Of a stretch of 64,000 nucleotides of DNA, positions 17,509 through 33,672 are shown in pieces. Source of the DNA: Thalassotalea sp. 273M-4. GTDB taxonomy: Bacteria; Pseudomonadota; Gammaproteobacteria; Enterobacterales; Alteromonadaceae. The stretch is from contig NZ_CP166961.1 in the NCBI RefSeq assembly GCF_041410465.1, positions 2,666,001 through 2,730,000 on the forward strand. Reading direction: 5' to 3'. The position numbers and the translations under genes were made by a program. Positions within the stretch are counted from its first letter, which is position 1. The number at the start of each line of letters is the position of its first letter. The notes under the pieces are model-generated. The model had not been told where the DNA came from. It did no database searches and was given only the letters and a program-made list of their open reading frames with translations.

Positions 17509-17901
17509 CTAATGTACAAAATGTTGCTGTAGTTCGGTTTTTACAGATTCAGGGATCGCAACAGAACCTTGCTTTTGATAACTAAAATGCACCATAACGG
17601 CGTTGCCACTCGCGCACTTTTGGCCTTGTTGCCACGCTTGCTGATGAACCGTAAATGAAGAATTCCCCATATGCGAAATATAGGTTCTAATTTCTATATC
17701 ATGTTGTAAGTAAAGCTGGGCGTGAAATTCAACCTCCATTTTAGCCAAAATTAACGGCCAATTGGTTAAATCAAGATCAGGGGAAAATAATTTAAAAATC
17801 GGAGTACGAGCCCCTTCAAACCACACAGGAAGCAGAGTGTTATTAATATGGCCAAGCGCATCGGTATCGCTAAATCTTGGTGTAATGATTTGTTTAAACA
17901 T
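17509..17901 (-). CDS. 4HBT-fold acyl-CoA thioesterase
   Basis: 130 residues, a single hotdog domain. The start PRFSDTDALGHINNTLLPVWFEGAR carries the 4HBT active-site signature, with Asp near 13 and the HxNN segment. Such enzymes hydrolyse acyl-CoA thioesters; YbgC and FadM relatives share this start. The particular substrate cannot be told. It lies upstream of yajR on the same strand and diverges from the M14 peptidase. Confidence 0.85.
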   Translation of the reverse strand: MFKQIITPRFSDTDALGHINNTLLPVWFEGARTPIFKLFSPDLDLTNWPLILAKMEVEFHAQLYLQHDIEIRTYISHMGNSSFTVHQQAWQQGQKCASGNAVMVHFSYQKQGSVAIPESVKTELQQHFVH

Positions 17902-18007
17902 AACTTTTTTACTTTTATTGTTGTTTTAATGTTTGTAGATACTGGGTAATTTAGCAGAAATTTGTCATAGTATCGCGACAAATATTTTTCACTATAAAGG
18001 AGAATAA

Positions 18008-19846
18008 GTGAATATTCGATTAAACATAGTCGGCTTACTCTTGAGTTCATTGCTGTTAAGTAAACATACCATCGCCGACGACACCTTACTGCCCCCAATT
18101 AAAGAATTTAGCGGTGCAAGTTTAGGGTTTATGCAAACAGACAACGGCCCTTGGCAAACCCCAGCAGAAGCATTAGACCTTTTTGATACACCAAACTACC
18201 AGCAAACTTTTGCCTATGTAACAAAGTTGGTTGACAGTGATCCGCGTTTGCATCTGTTATCTCTTGGTAAAAGTCCACAGCAACGCGATATTTGGATGCT
18301 TGTCGCATCCAGTGATGGCGCCACAACCGCAGAGCAGTTGCAACAAAACAACAAACCCACTTTGTTAATTCAAGCTGGTATCCATGCTGGTGAAATTGAC
18401 GGGAAGGACGCCGGTTTAATGTTACTTCGAGACATTATCAAAGGTGATAAAGCGCACTTATTAAATAAGGTAAACGTGCTGTTTATTCCCATTTTAAATG
18501 TTGATGGTCATGAACGCATTAGTGTGTTTAATCGAGTTAACCAGCGCGGCCCTTGGCAAATGGGGTGGCGAACCAATGCGCAAAATTTAAATTTAAATCG
18601 CGATTACGCCAAAATCGATACGCCTGAATTGCAACACCTGATACGGATGATCAACACTTGGCAACCCGATTTATACTTCGACATTCACGTTACCGACGGT
18701 GAAGATTATCAATACGATTTAACCTATGGCTTTAATGGTCATTATGCCGACTCTCCAAATATCAGCAATTGGTTAGAGCAGACCTTTAGGCCTAAAGTAG
18801 ACCAAGACTTACTCGCTAACGGGCATTTACCCAGCCCTTTGGTATTTGGTTTAGAAAAGAAAAATTTCGCCAAAGGACTTTATGGTTGGACCGCAGGTGT
18901 TAGGTTCAGTAATGGTTGGGGCGATACCCGTCATTTGCCCACCATATTGGTTGAAAACCATTCGTTAAAACCATATAAGCAACGTGTGTTAGCCACGTAT
19001 GTGTTTTTACAAAGTGCGATTGAGTTGCTCGCTCAGCAGCACACATCACTGATTCAAGCGACTGAAAAAGATCAAGCTCAACGCCCCAAAAAGCAAACAC
19101 TTGCATGGGATTTGGACTTTGAAACACCTGAAAAAGCAGATTTTCTAGGTATCGACTATCAAGTTAAAACAGACCCGATTACCGGCATTGAATACGTCGA
19201 TTGGACAGGTAAAGACCGGTTGTATAAAGACCTTCCGACATATTGGGCGCGAAAACCCGCTATTGTGGTTGATGTACCAAAAGCCTATTACGTCCCCATA
19301 GAGCATCAACAAGTCATTGAACGTCTGAGCATTCATGGCATTGAAATAAGCCAAGTCGCCTCGTTACCAACAAATGATTTATTCGAGCTTAGTGCCAAAA
19401 ACTCAACATTTGCCAGTGCACCTTTTGAAGGCCATTTAACCGTTAAAGCGACCTTTACCGAAAATAACGCCAAGCCAAAAGCCCATACGACTTATGTAAA
19501 AGTATCCACCGACCAACCCCTTGGCCGCCTTGCTGTCGCATTATTGGATCCTAGAGGCCCTGATTCCTTTTTTAGTTGGGGATTTTTCAATCAAATGTTT
19601 CAACGAACGGAATACATTGAAAGTTATGTTGTGGCCCCTTTAGCACGCAGGATGCTTATGCAAGATAGCGCTTTAAAGCAAGAGTTTGAGCAAGCATTTC
19701 CCAAACAAAAGCAAGCAGTGGGAGAACATAAAGATAATCTACAAACAAATGCAGATTCTGACCAACAGCGCATGCAGTGGTTTTATCAACGCAGTAAATA
19801 TCACGATAGCCAATACTTGAAATATCCGGTGTTGATTGAAAAATAA
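18008..19846 (+). CDS. Secreted M14-family zinc carboxypeptidase
   Basis: 612 residues from a GTG start with AAAGGAG seven bases upstream. The signal peptide (about 1-24) ends before DDTLL. The M14 zinc ligands are His126 and Glu129 (HAGEIDGKD) and His227 (FDIHVTDG); the catalytic Glu is probably 316 (VENHSLKP). The catalytic domain fills about 55-350, and the remaining 260 residues have no motif I recognise. Expected role: trimming C-terminal residues from peptides in the periplasm or outside, complementing the S9 peptidase encoded at 7918-10785. Confidence 0.9.
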   Translation: MNIRLNIVGLLLSSLLLSKHTIADDTLLPPIKEFSGASLGFMQTDNGPWQTPAEALDLFDTPNYQQTFAYVTKLVDSDPRLHLLSLGKSPQQRDIWMLVASSDGATTAEQLQQNNKPTLLIQAGIHAGEIDGKDAGLMLLRDIIKGDKAHLLNKVNVLFIPILNVDGHERISVFNRVNQRGPWQMGWRTNAQNLNLNRDYAKIDTPELQHLIRMINTWQPDLYFDIHVTDGEDYQYDLTYGFNGHYADSPNISNWLEQTFRPKVDQDLLANGHLPSPLVFGLEKKNFAKGLYGWTAGVRFSNGWGDTRHLPTILVENHSLKPYKQRVLATYVFLQSAIELLAQQHTSLIQATEKDQAQRPKKQTLAWDLDFETPEKADFLGIDYQVKTDPITGIEYVDWTGKDRLYKDLPTYWARKPAIVVDVPKAYYVPIEHQQVIERLSIHGIEISQVASLPTNDLFELSAKNSTFASAPFEGHLTVKATFTENNAKPKAHTTYVKVSTDQPLGRLAVALLDPRGPDSFFSWGFFNQMFQRTEYIESYVVAPLARRMLMQDSALKQEFEQAFPKQKQAVGEHKDNLQTNADSDQQRMQWFYQRSKYHDSQYLKYPVLIEK

Positions 19847-19862
19847 CACCGCTTGAAAAAAT

Positions 19863-19900
19863 AAGGCATCAGATTTAACGTATCTGATGCCTTTTATTTT
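19863..19900 (+). terminator. Rho-independent terminator of the M14 peptidase gene
   Basis: The stem AAGGCATCAGA / TCTGATGCCTT is followed by TTATTTT, 16 bases after the stop. Confidence 0.88.
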
Positions 19901-19983
19901 ACCCTTTATAAAGGGCGCTGTAGATGAAAAGTTAAGTTATGCACCGAACCAATAGATAACCAGAATCTCTTAGTGCAAGGTAA

Positions 19984-21327
19984 CTACAAAAAGCGCTTTA
20001 AAATACGATCTATTTGCGTCCACTTTATTCTACGTAGTAACTCTTTGGGCTTTTCCGGATAATCTTTAACCGACTGCAAGTCGTTAATCGAATTAATGCG
20101 ATTGGTATGTTGCAATATATTATCCAGTTCTTTGTGCCATTGGGCTTTTAACTGTTGCTGTTTATCGGTTACCAACAAGCCATTTTCTAAATCTAGACTC
20201 CAGGCCCTTGGGTTTAAGTTACTGCCTGTAATTAAGTGGTAGGTATCGTCAGCGACCACACCTTTTAAATGATAACTGTTGCTTTCATGCTTCCATAAAC
20301 GGATGTTAAGCAGACCTTTATCAATGTACTTTTGGTATTTCTTAATAAATATGGCCAGTAAGCGCTCATAAAGATAAGGCACGATGCCTATCGTTGAAAA
20401 CTTATCTTCATCGGTAATGTAAAAATCATTAGCCGTTTTATCACCGACAATCACGGTAACATTTACACCACGCTTTAAGGCTTTAAGTAAGTCAGCGGTT
20501 AAAGATTTAGGCAAATTAAAATACGGGGTAAATACCACTAAGTTTGAATTGGCCACTTGAAACACTTTGCGCGCAGTTAAATTAAGTTTGTTTGCTTTTG
20601 GCCCAAGCCCTACCAACGGGATCACACTCAAAGGGACTCTAGCGCTTTCTGTATTTTCGACTTTGTATTCAGAATTCTTAAGTTCAACTTTGAACTTTTT
20701 ACAGCGTTGTTTAATTACTTTTTTAGAGGGTACATTGGTTTGGTTAATTCGAGGTGCGCAGTTATTACCAACAAAGTACGTTGTTAAATAATTAACAAAG
20801 GTATTACTTAAGACCTTACTCTCAAATTTATGGTAACGATCGCAGCGGTACTTATCACCGACATGCAAATAAACATTATTGATACTGGCGCCACTAAATA
20901 AGAGAACGTCATCGACAACAAAACCTTTTAGGTGCAACACACCTAAAAACTCACGACTTTTAACCGCTACTCCATAAATATTAATGTCATGTTCATATTG
21001 CTCTGACAACGACAAATAGAGTTCTCGATTACCCAACGAAGTACCTTCGCCTATTAACCCTCTTTGCGCTCGATGAAAATCCACAAACAGGCAAACGTCT
21101 AATTCTGGATTGGCTTGCTTGGCTTGGTAAATTGCATGCAACACTTCACGCCCTGCATCATCGTCTTGTAAATATAAAGCCGTTAAATAAATTCGCTTTT
21201 TAGCCGTTCGAATCAGAGATAATAATTCTTGATGGAACTCTTTAGCCGAATAAAGGACAGAAAGGTTCTCTGGCAAAAGAGGGATTGCATCTTTTAATGA
21301 CAATGTTGTACTACGGGAAAAAATCAT
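19984..21327 (-). CDS. pssA: CDP-diacylglycerol-serine O-phosphatidyltransferase
   Basis: 447 residues, near the 451 of E. coli PssA. Two phospholipase-D HKD motifs are intact: HLKGFVVDD with GASINN, and HLKGVVADD with GSNLNPRAW. PssA joins serine to CDP-diacylglycerol, the first committed step to phosphatidylethanolamine, at the cytoplasmic membrane surface. No membrane helix is visible, as expected for the peripheral PssA type. ATG at 21327. Single gene. Confidence 0.92.
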   Translation of the reverse strand: MIFSRSTTLSLKDAIPLLPENLSVLYSAKEFHQELLSLIRTAKKRIYLTALYLQDDDAGREVLHAIYQAKQANPELDVCLFVDFHRAQRGLIGEGTSLGNRELYLSLSEQYEHDINIYGVAVKSREFLGVLHLKGFVVDDVLLFSGASINNVYLHVGDKYRCDRYHKFESKVLSNTFVNYLTTYFVGNNCAPRINQTNVPSKKVIKQRCKKFKVELKNSEYKVENTESARVPLSVIPLVGLGPKANKLNLTARKVFQVANSNLVVFTPYFNLPKSLTADLLKALKRGVNVTVIVGDKTANDFYITDEDKFSTIGIVPYLYERLLAIFIKKYQKYIDKGLLNIRLWKHESNSYHLKGVVADDTYHLITGSNLNPRAWSLDLENGLLVTDKQQQLKAQWHKELDNILQHTNRINSINDLQSVKDYPEKPKELLRRIKWTQIDRILKRFL

Positions 21328-21859
21328 TTGACTATATTATTCGTTATTTATCGTTTGATTATATACAAAATTGCAATTTAAAAGAAAATAAATAACCACA
21401 TTCTATGTGGATTAAGCTCGAATATGTCGTCAAAGATCGTATTCAACTGATTTAGCGCAAGGATTTACGCTAACTACGTCCTCATCTTCCAGCTAACGCG
21501 TTAAAAACAGGTAAAGATTTATATTCGACCTGATAAATCAGAAAAGAAAGTCGCGCTTTTTTGTTATAAAAGCAACGGTCCATCGATCCTACTATTAAAA
21601 TAGAGATCTATACGCACCAAACTAGGGCAAAACGCCCCAAAATGTAATTATCAAATCAAAAAAGAAAGCAAAAAGAACACAAAACCAGCATTCAGCCCCC
21701 TTAATTTGATTTAAAACAACCAAAAAAAGAAATAAAAACAAAAATCCTGTAATTAAATTACATTAGAGTGTTTACTTTAAAGGATCGTCTGGGTATACTA
21801 CACACAACTCAAACAGCAACACTTTTTTTAAGTTAAATAAATTTTTAGGATATTTTATT
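21328..21859. other. Long AT-rich intergenic region
   Basis: Between pssA and the divergent DUF3718 gene. No open frame with a ribosome site on either strand and no tRNA. The last 100 bases are very A-rich (AAACAACCAAAAAAAGAAATAAAAACAAAA), which could serve as an UP element for the DUF3718 promoter. I see no other clear structure. Confidence 0.5.
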
Positions 21860-22132
21860 ATGAAAACTACTACTCTTGCTCTAGCTATCTCTTTATTCTC
21901 ATTAAGTGCTAACGCAACTTTATCTTCAACACCGGTAAAATTTGTACCAGGTGATTTAAAACCAGCAACCAGCTTATGTGTAATTGCTGCTAAAGAAGGT
22001 GTTACAGCGGCTAAGAAAGCTGCAGTTAAACTATTAGGCGATAACGAATACGTTGAGTACTCAACTATTTGTAACGGTATGCCACTAAAAGCATTTGCTA
22101 AGCAATACAAAATTGCTCGCAACTCGAAGTAA
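21860..22132 (+). CDS. Small exported DUF3718 protein
   Basis: 90 residues. A clear signal peptide (MKTTTLALAISLFSLSANA, about 1-19) is followed by a mature part with two Cys (near residues 41 and 73) that could pair. The core FVPGDLKPATSLCVIAAKEG and STICNGMPLKAFAKQY fit DUF3718, a family found mainly in Shewanella and Colwellia-like bacteria. Function unknown; probably periplasmic. AGGAT lies about nine bases before the ATG. A G/C-rich hairpin 36 bases downstream may end the transcript. Confidence 0.75.
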   Translation: MKTTTLALAISLFSLSANATLSSTPVKFVPGDLKPATSLCVIAAKEGVTAAKKAAVKLLGDNEYVEYSTICNGMPLKAFAKQYKIARNSK

Positions 22133-22167
22133 CAGTAAACTTATATAATTACTGAAAATATCCTTGC

Positions 22168-22195
22168 GTGGGCTTCATACAAACCAGAAGCCCAC
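22168..22195 (+). terminator. Hairpin downstream of the DUF3718 gene
   Basis: GTGGGCTTC and GAAGCCCAC form a nine-base stem with a ten-base loop. There is no T-run after it, so termination or 3'-end protection are both possible. Confidence 0.45.
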
Positions 22196-22518
22196 ACAAC
22201 GATTTAATCAATCCTAAGTATTCACTCTTCTTTTATTTCCTACACAATTTTCTTCTTCGAAATCCCTACCCAAACACTCTCATTTAAGACTCAACCATTG
22301 CCCTTTAAGCAAAAGTCATAACCTCAAATCAATAGCACTAACAAATCTAAACTATCTTTTTCGTTATAAACATAAAGACGTGTTCAACGACACGGCATAT
22401 AGTTGTCATCTTTTGATCATAAAATAGCGTCATCAATTAATAACTTTGCAGCCCTACCTTCACCAAACATTTCAATATTATTAAGCCAGCGCCACATTAA
22501 GTTCGTGTCATAACTTAA
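22196..22518. other. Intergenic stretch without a supported gene
   Basis: AT-rich sequence between the DUF3718 gene and the transposase remnant. No open frame, RNA gene or terminal inverted repeat of the insertion element could be recognised. Confidence 0.45.
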
Positions 22519-22815
22519 TACAATCAGCAAAGCTACAAAGCTAAAAAACCGAGCCGACATGCTGTGATCATTGTCGATGGTGCCTCATGGCATCAAGCGC
22601 ATCTCACCGAACAATTCGCAATATTACCTTATTGAAATATTCACCAGAGTTGAATCCAATAGAGCAGGTATGGCAATGGATAAGGCAACATGAATTATCG
22701 AACCGTGTATTTAAAAACTATAATGACATTGTTGATTGCTGTTGCGAGGCATTGAATTGGTTTATTTCGGATGTAGATCGGGTAAAGAAAATGTGTTTTC
22801 GTGACTGGTTGAAAG
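22519..22815 (+). pseudogene. Truncated, frameshifted IS630-family transposase
   Basis: One frame (22519-22632) reads KKPSRHAVIIVDGASWHQAHLTEQF, matching the second catalytic Asp region of IS630 DDE transposases. It then stops at TGA, and a shifted frame continues ITLLKYSPELNPIEQVWQWIRQ (22623 on), with the catalytic Glu. Relative to the usual LPPYSPELNPIE, a few codons are lost at the junction. The N-terminal DNA-binding domain and the first Asp are missing, and I found no terminal repeats, so the element is dead. Its end runs into the heptamer repeat. Confidence 0.85.
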
Positions 22816-22852
22816 TTGAAAGTTGGAAGTTGGAAGTTGGAAGTTGGAAGTT
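22808..22852. repeat. Heptamer tandem repeat
   Basis: Six and a half consecutive copies of a 7-base unit: two of GTTGAAA, then four of GTTGGAA and a partial copy. Such heptamers create translated LPTSNFQ-like runs on the opposite strand and are prone to slippage. Confidence 0.9.
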
Positions 22853-22873
22853 AATTAATGAGATTGGTATTAA

Positions 22874-23022
22874 AAGGATAGAACGCTGCAAGGTGGCAAG
22901 GAAGGAGATCCTCGCCTTCGCGAGGATGACGATATGGTTAACAAGCACCGTCATTGCGGCGAACAACTGCATGGATGCAAGCGGTAGAGTAACGCAGGAG
23001 CAGTTGCCGAGGCCGCAACCTC
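22874..23022. repeat. Dispersed palindromic repeat, copy A
   Basis: Starts with AAGGATAGAACG, shared with copy B. It contains a perfect hairpin ATCCTCGC-CTTC-GCGAGGAT at 22908-22927, the type common in intergenic repeats of marine gammaproteobacteria. The second part (22946-23022) shares GCATGGATGCA, GGTAGAG, AACGCAGGAGCAGTTGCCGAGG and CCTC with copy B. Its outer stem is TTGCGGC (22954-22960) with GCCGCAA (23012-23018). The inner stem is CAACTGC with GCAGTTG. Confidence 0.8.
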
Positions 23023-23083
23023 GTTGAGATTTTAGCAGGCTATAGAGCTATAACGCTTAAAGGCTTCAAGGATAAAAGGCTTT

Positions 23084-23209
23084 AAGGATAGAACGTTACA
23101 AGGATGCAAGGAGAGTGTATTAACACGCACCGTCATCCCATCATGTTTTACGACTGCATGGATGCAGGAGGTAGAGCAACGCAGGAGCAGTTGCCGAGGA
23201 TGGGACCTC
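23084..23209. repeat. Dispersed palindromic repeat, copy B
   Basis: Begins AAGGATAGAACG and shares the CACCGTCAT, ACTGCATGGATGCA and AACGCAGGAGCAGTTGCCGAGG blocks with copy A. The outer stem is TCCCATC (23136-23142) with GATGGGA (23199-23205): different bases from copy A at the same places, still fully paired. It lies between the transposase remnant and the rRNA terminator. Confidence 0.8.
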
Positions 23210-23245
23210 CATCGGGTGCGAGGTGGTTGAATGTTTCAAAAGCCT

Positions 23246-23281
23246 AAAACGAGAAAAGCCCGCTTAAATAAGCGGGCTTTT
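23246..23281 (-). terminator. Rho-independent terminator of the rRNA operon
   Basis: On the minus strand, AAAAGCCCGCTTA and TAAGCGGGCTTTT pair over at least 12 bases and are followed by CTCGTTTT, about 10 bases after the 5S gene. Confidence 0.92.
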
Positions 23282-23289
23282 AGAATAGG

Positions 23290-23407
23290 AGCCTAGCGAT
23301 GACCTACTCTCACATGGGAACTCCCACACTACCATCGGCGCTGTTGCGTTTCACTTCTGAGTTCGGCATGGGATCAGGTGGTTCCACAACGCTATTGTCG
23401 CTAGACA
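23290..23407 (-). rRNA. rrf: 5S ribosomal RNA
   Basis: On the minus strand, the sequence contains CCCATGCCGAACTCAGAAGT and GCGCCGATGGTAGTGTGGG, both highly conserved in gammaproteobacterial 5S. The two ends (GTCTAGCGA and TCGCTAGGC) pair as helix I. Length about 118 bases. It is the last gene of the operon; no tRNA follows. Confidence 0.93.
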
Positions 23408-23508
23408 AAACTTGTTAAACAATTTGAAATCTAATATTAAACGCTACTCAATTCTTACAATGCGTGATGTTTCAGACATACAATCTTTAAAACCTCTTGG
23501 GTGTTGTA

Positions 23509-26397
<2,889 letters not shown>

Positions 26398-26983
26398 ATA
26401 CAACCCCAAACGGTCTTGCTCGTTACTAGTCGTTTCTACGGCATTGTCTTCTATTTTCTCTCGATTACATAACACGTTATGCGCATTTCGAGAAAACATT
26501 GACGGCTTTGTAGAAGCGCCTAATTCCGTCGCAATACAGCCAATTAACTGACCGTATTTGCTTGGACTGTTCGGTGACTAAACCGAACTAATTGTATCGC
26601 CTGACATTTTCACGCATTCAATAAGAATGTTTCAAACATGGATGTTTGAATGTCGAATTGTACACGGATGTACTAAATTCGACCCTTGAGTAAGAGATAA
26701 TCAATAGATTATCAATTTTGAAAACACTAGGAATGTGTTTTCGTTTTGGTGCTTATATCATTTGATAACATCGTGCGACACGTTGTTATCGATACAAACA
26801 CCGGGTTTAATATCAGCTTTCCAAATTGTTAAAGATGTCATATCTGCACGCATTCGGCAGTTATGTGAGTGAAAACTCAAAGATAAGCATTAGTGCTTAT
26901 CTTTAAGTTTTCATCAATTGTTATCATGCTATTTGTGTGAACACTCGCAGTACTTTCGTACTCATTAAGTTGTCTACTTAAGG
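26398..26983 (-). other. 16S-23S spacer without tRNA genes
   Basis: 586 bases. I searched for the usual tRNA-Ile and tRNA-Ala or tRNA-Glu patterns (T-loop and acceptor ends) and found none. A boxA-like antitermination element TCTTTAACAA lies at 26826-26835. A strong hairpin, AAAACTCAAAGATAAGCA with its complement (one G-T pair), spans 26872-26911 just after the 16S 3' end. It could be part of RNase III processing. Confidence 0.75.
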
Positions 26984-28523
<1,540 letters not shown>

Positions 28524-28728
28524 AAAAGTTGTTTTTTGATTCCGAAGAATCGACTCAATGAATTTGCTGGTTGTTTTCACTTTAAAAGTAAAAACAAACT
28601 TTACATAAAACATATGTATATATTTTGTGTGTCATCATCATTAAGTTAATGCGCTACCGGTATAAATACTTAGTAGCTTTGTAAATCAATCTTAATGTGA
28701 GTGCCCACACAAATTGCATGATAACTAA

Positions 28729-28738
28729 TTGTTAAAGA
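28729..28738 (-). promoter_or_regulatory. rRNA leader boxA element
   Basis: The minus strand reads TCTTTAACAA between the promoters and the 16S gene, identical to the element in the 16S-23S spacer. BoxA recruits the Nus antitermination complex on rRNA transcripts. Confidence 0.7.
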
Positions 28739-28852
28739 TAAGCACTTGGATGTGCCAACATCGAAAGGTTCATGGAAGAACGCTTTGTTTCGATGCGAGG
28801 TCAGACGCATTCGCTAACCTTCTTTTTTTGCTTCATACCTTGCCCGAAGCGA

Positions 28853-28887
28853 GATGCGCATTCTACGCATCTGAAGTTCAAAGTCAA
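28853..28887 (-). promoter_or_regulatory. rRNA promoter P2
   Basis: The -35 TTGACT (28882-28887) and the -10 TAGAAT (28860-28865) are separated by 16 bases and followed by GCGCATC. An A/T-rich tract (AAAAAGATTTTAAAAACGG) lies just upstream and could act as an UP element. Confidence 0.82.
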
Positions 28888-28989
28888 CCGTTTTTAAAAT
28901 CTTTTTTGAAAAAGTTTTTAAAGCAGGATTTGCTTAAAACCCCCTTCACACTTGGCTTGTCAACCTTGTTGCCTAACCCCGTGGAAGTG

Positions 28990-29024
28990 GATGCGCATTC
29001 TAGAGATTTTTAGGATGCCGTCAA
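28990..29024 (-). promoter_or_regulatory. rRNA promoter P1
   Basis: The -35 TTGACG (29019-29024) and the -10 TAGAAT (28997-29002) are 16 bases apart, followed by GCGCATC. The 13 bases of the -10 plus discriminator are the same as in P2. The 16-base spacer and G/C-rich discriminator are typical of stringently controlled rRNA promoters. Confidence 0.82.
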
Positions 29025-29201
29025 CTGTTTTTTGCTAAGAAATCGACAAAACTTGCAAAAACACGCTCAACTGCTCAAATTTCACCCAGAAGTTAAAAAT
29101 AGTTACTTTACAGTTACTAACTATTGACTTAAATCATTGATATTTTATGCAAGTGTTCGCTATATTGAGGTTAAATAAACACCAATTTAATAAGGTTCGT
29201 T

Positions 29202-29945
29202 ATGAGGTATTTAATCCTACCCTTCGTTTTGGCTATTTTTGCTGGACCAGGTTTATGTGATGAATATTCTTCGAAAGAAAAATTTCTCTCAAGATTGCTC
29301 GACAAACAGGTAGAACAGAATATTTCGATCGAACGTAGTGTGAGTGTTTTATTAAAACGGTACCCAGGTTATGAGGAGTTTATTTTAAATAAAGCTTTTT
29401 CTAACTATCCTAAACAATACCGCCAAATTATTCGTGGTGCGTTCAATGCAAATCCAGCCTTAAGCCAAGATATTATTCGTCTTGCTTTAACTCATCAAGT
29501 CGATAGCTGTGACAAGGTCATTAAAACTGCGATTAAAGCTGAGCCCGCTTATGCAGACGATATTGTGGTTGTTGCCAGTAAATTACATCCTGACGATCGG
29601 CACCATATTGTTCGGATGGCGTTAAAAACCAAACCTGTGATGGCAACTAGCATTGTAAATTCAACGTTAGATACATACCCCAATGACTTTATCGAAATCT
29701 TATCAATGGCATTTGATGAGCTCCCTGAAATGTTTTCCACCTTATTAAACAGTGTTTTTCGCAATCATCCTGAGAAAAGTGATGCCGTAATAAAAGTCGC
29801 TGTACAAAACGCTGATAAACAACATATCAGAGATATCATCGATTTGGCGGTAGGCTCTGGGTTAGACCAAGATGCCGTATTAGAAAGCGTATTAAAAGCA
29901 GGGGCTGATAAAGAACTCGTTGCTAAGTGGGAAGAAAAACACTAA
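29202..29945 (+). CDS. Exported helical-repeat protein of unknown function
   Basis: 247 residues. The signal peptide (about 1-19) ends in GLCDE. The rest is a chain of about ten short helical repeats of 16-18 residues, each with a pattern of Pro, two or three acidic or polar residues, a hydrophobic pair and Ala/Leu: NPALSQDIIRLALTH, EPAYADDIVVVASKL, KPVMATSIVNSTLD, YPNDFIEILSMAF and others. This suggests a right-handed alpha-solenoid. No named family recognised. Monocistronic, divergent from the rRNA promoters, with a terminator after it. Confidence 0.75.
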   Translation: MRYLILPFVLAIFAGPGLCDEYSSKEKFLSRLLDKQVEQNISIERSVSVLLKRYPGYEEFILNKAFSNYPKQYRQIIRGAFNANPALSQDIIRLALTHQVDSCDKVIKTAIKAEPAYADDIVVVASKLHPDDRHHIVRMALKTKPVMATSIVNSTLDTYPNDFIEILSMAFDELPEMFSTLLNSVFRNHPEKSDAVIKVAVQNADKQHIRDIIDLAVGSGLDQDAVLESVLKAGADKELVAKWEEKH

Positions 29946-30000
29946 CGGGACTATGCACTCTGTTATATAACCCACTATATAAGGTTTATCAATTCAATAA

Positions 30001-30032
30001 GAAGGGAAGCTCTGCTTCCCTTCTTTGTTGTA
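30001..30032 (+). terminator. Rho-independent terminator of the helical-repeat gene
   Basis: The stem GAAGGGAAGC / GCTTCCCTTC with a three-base loop is followed by TTTGTTGT. It lies between convergent genes and may serve fadA as well. Confidence 0.85.
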
Positions 30033-30068
30033 TATCATTGGTTTTTAAATGGCTTTAAGGTCTCGACT

Positions 30069-33421
<3,353 letters not shown>

Positions 33422-33464
33422 GCCTAACTCCTTCCTTTATTTGAGAAATCTTGTTGTATTGGTT

Positions 33465-33572
33465 GCAAACGTTTGTTGTTTATTTTTTCTAGTTAATCGT
33501 TATTTTTTTGTTAACTACTGAGTTTGCCTTGTCTTTATGAGCAAATCAACCTTTTTTAAACGTACGTTTGAA
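33465..33572 (-). promoter_or_regulatory. PsrA-like operator pair upstream of fadB
   Basis: GCAAACGTTTGT at 33465-33476 contains the perfect ten-base palindrome CAAACGTTTG, and TTAAACGTACGTTTGAA at 33556-33572 fits the AAAC-N4-GTTT form. Known: PsrA-type TetR regulators of beta-oxidation in many gammaproteobacteria bind AAAC/GTTT palindromes. The regulator is not in the window, so the match is by motif only. Confidence 0.55.
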
Positions 33573-33621
33573 ATCGCTGTTTGATTTTTAAATCCCCCCC
33601 TTTACAACCCATAATTTAGGC

Positions 33622-33652
33622 AAAAAAAAACCTGCCAACAGGCAGGTTTTTT
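33622..33652 (-). terminator. Rho-independent terminator of ppa
   Basis: On the minus strand, AACCTGCC and GGCAGGTT pair around a four-base loop, followed by a run of nine T, about 20 bases after the ppa stop. Confidence 0.92.
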
Positions 33653-33672
33653 AAGCACATAATCAAGTTAGA

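Noticed and set aside
22718..22972. Minus-strand frame containing NFQLPTSNFQLSTFN
   Set aside because: It is the translation of the heptamer repeat, a known source of false proteins.
22808..23209. CRISPR array
   Set aside because: The repeats are two diverged palindromic copies plus a heptamer run; there are no regularly spaced identical repeats with unique spacers, and no cas genes.
26398..26983. Possible tRNA in the 16S-23S spacer
   Set aside because: No T-loop, anticodon stem or acceptor pattern found by reading both strands.
28729..29013. 94-codon frame upstream of the 16S gene
   Set aside because: It overlaps the two rRNA promoters and the boxA; no ribosome site.
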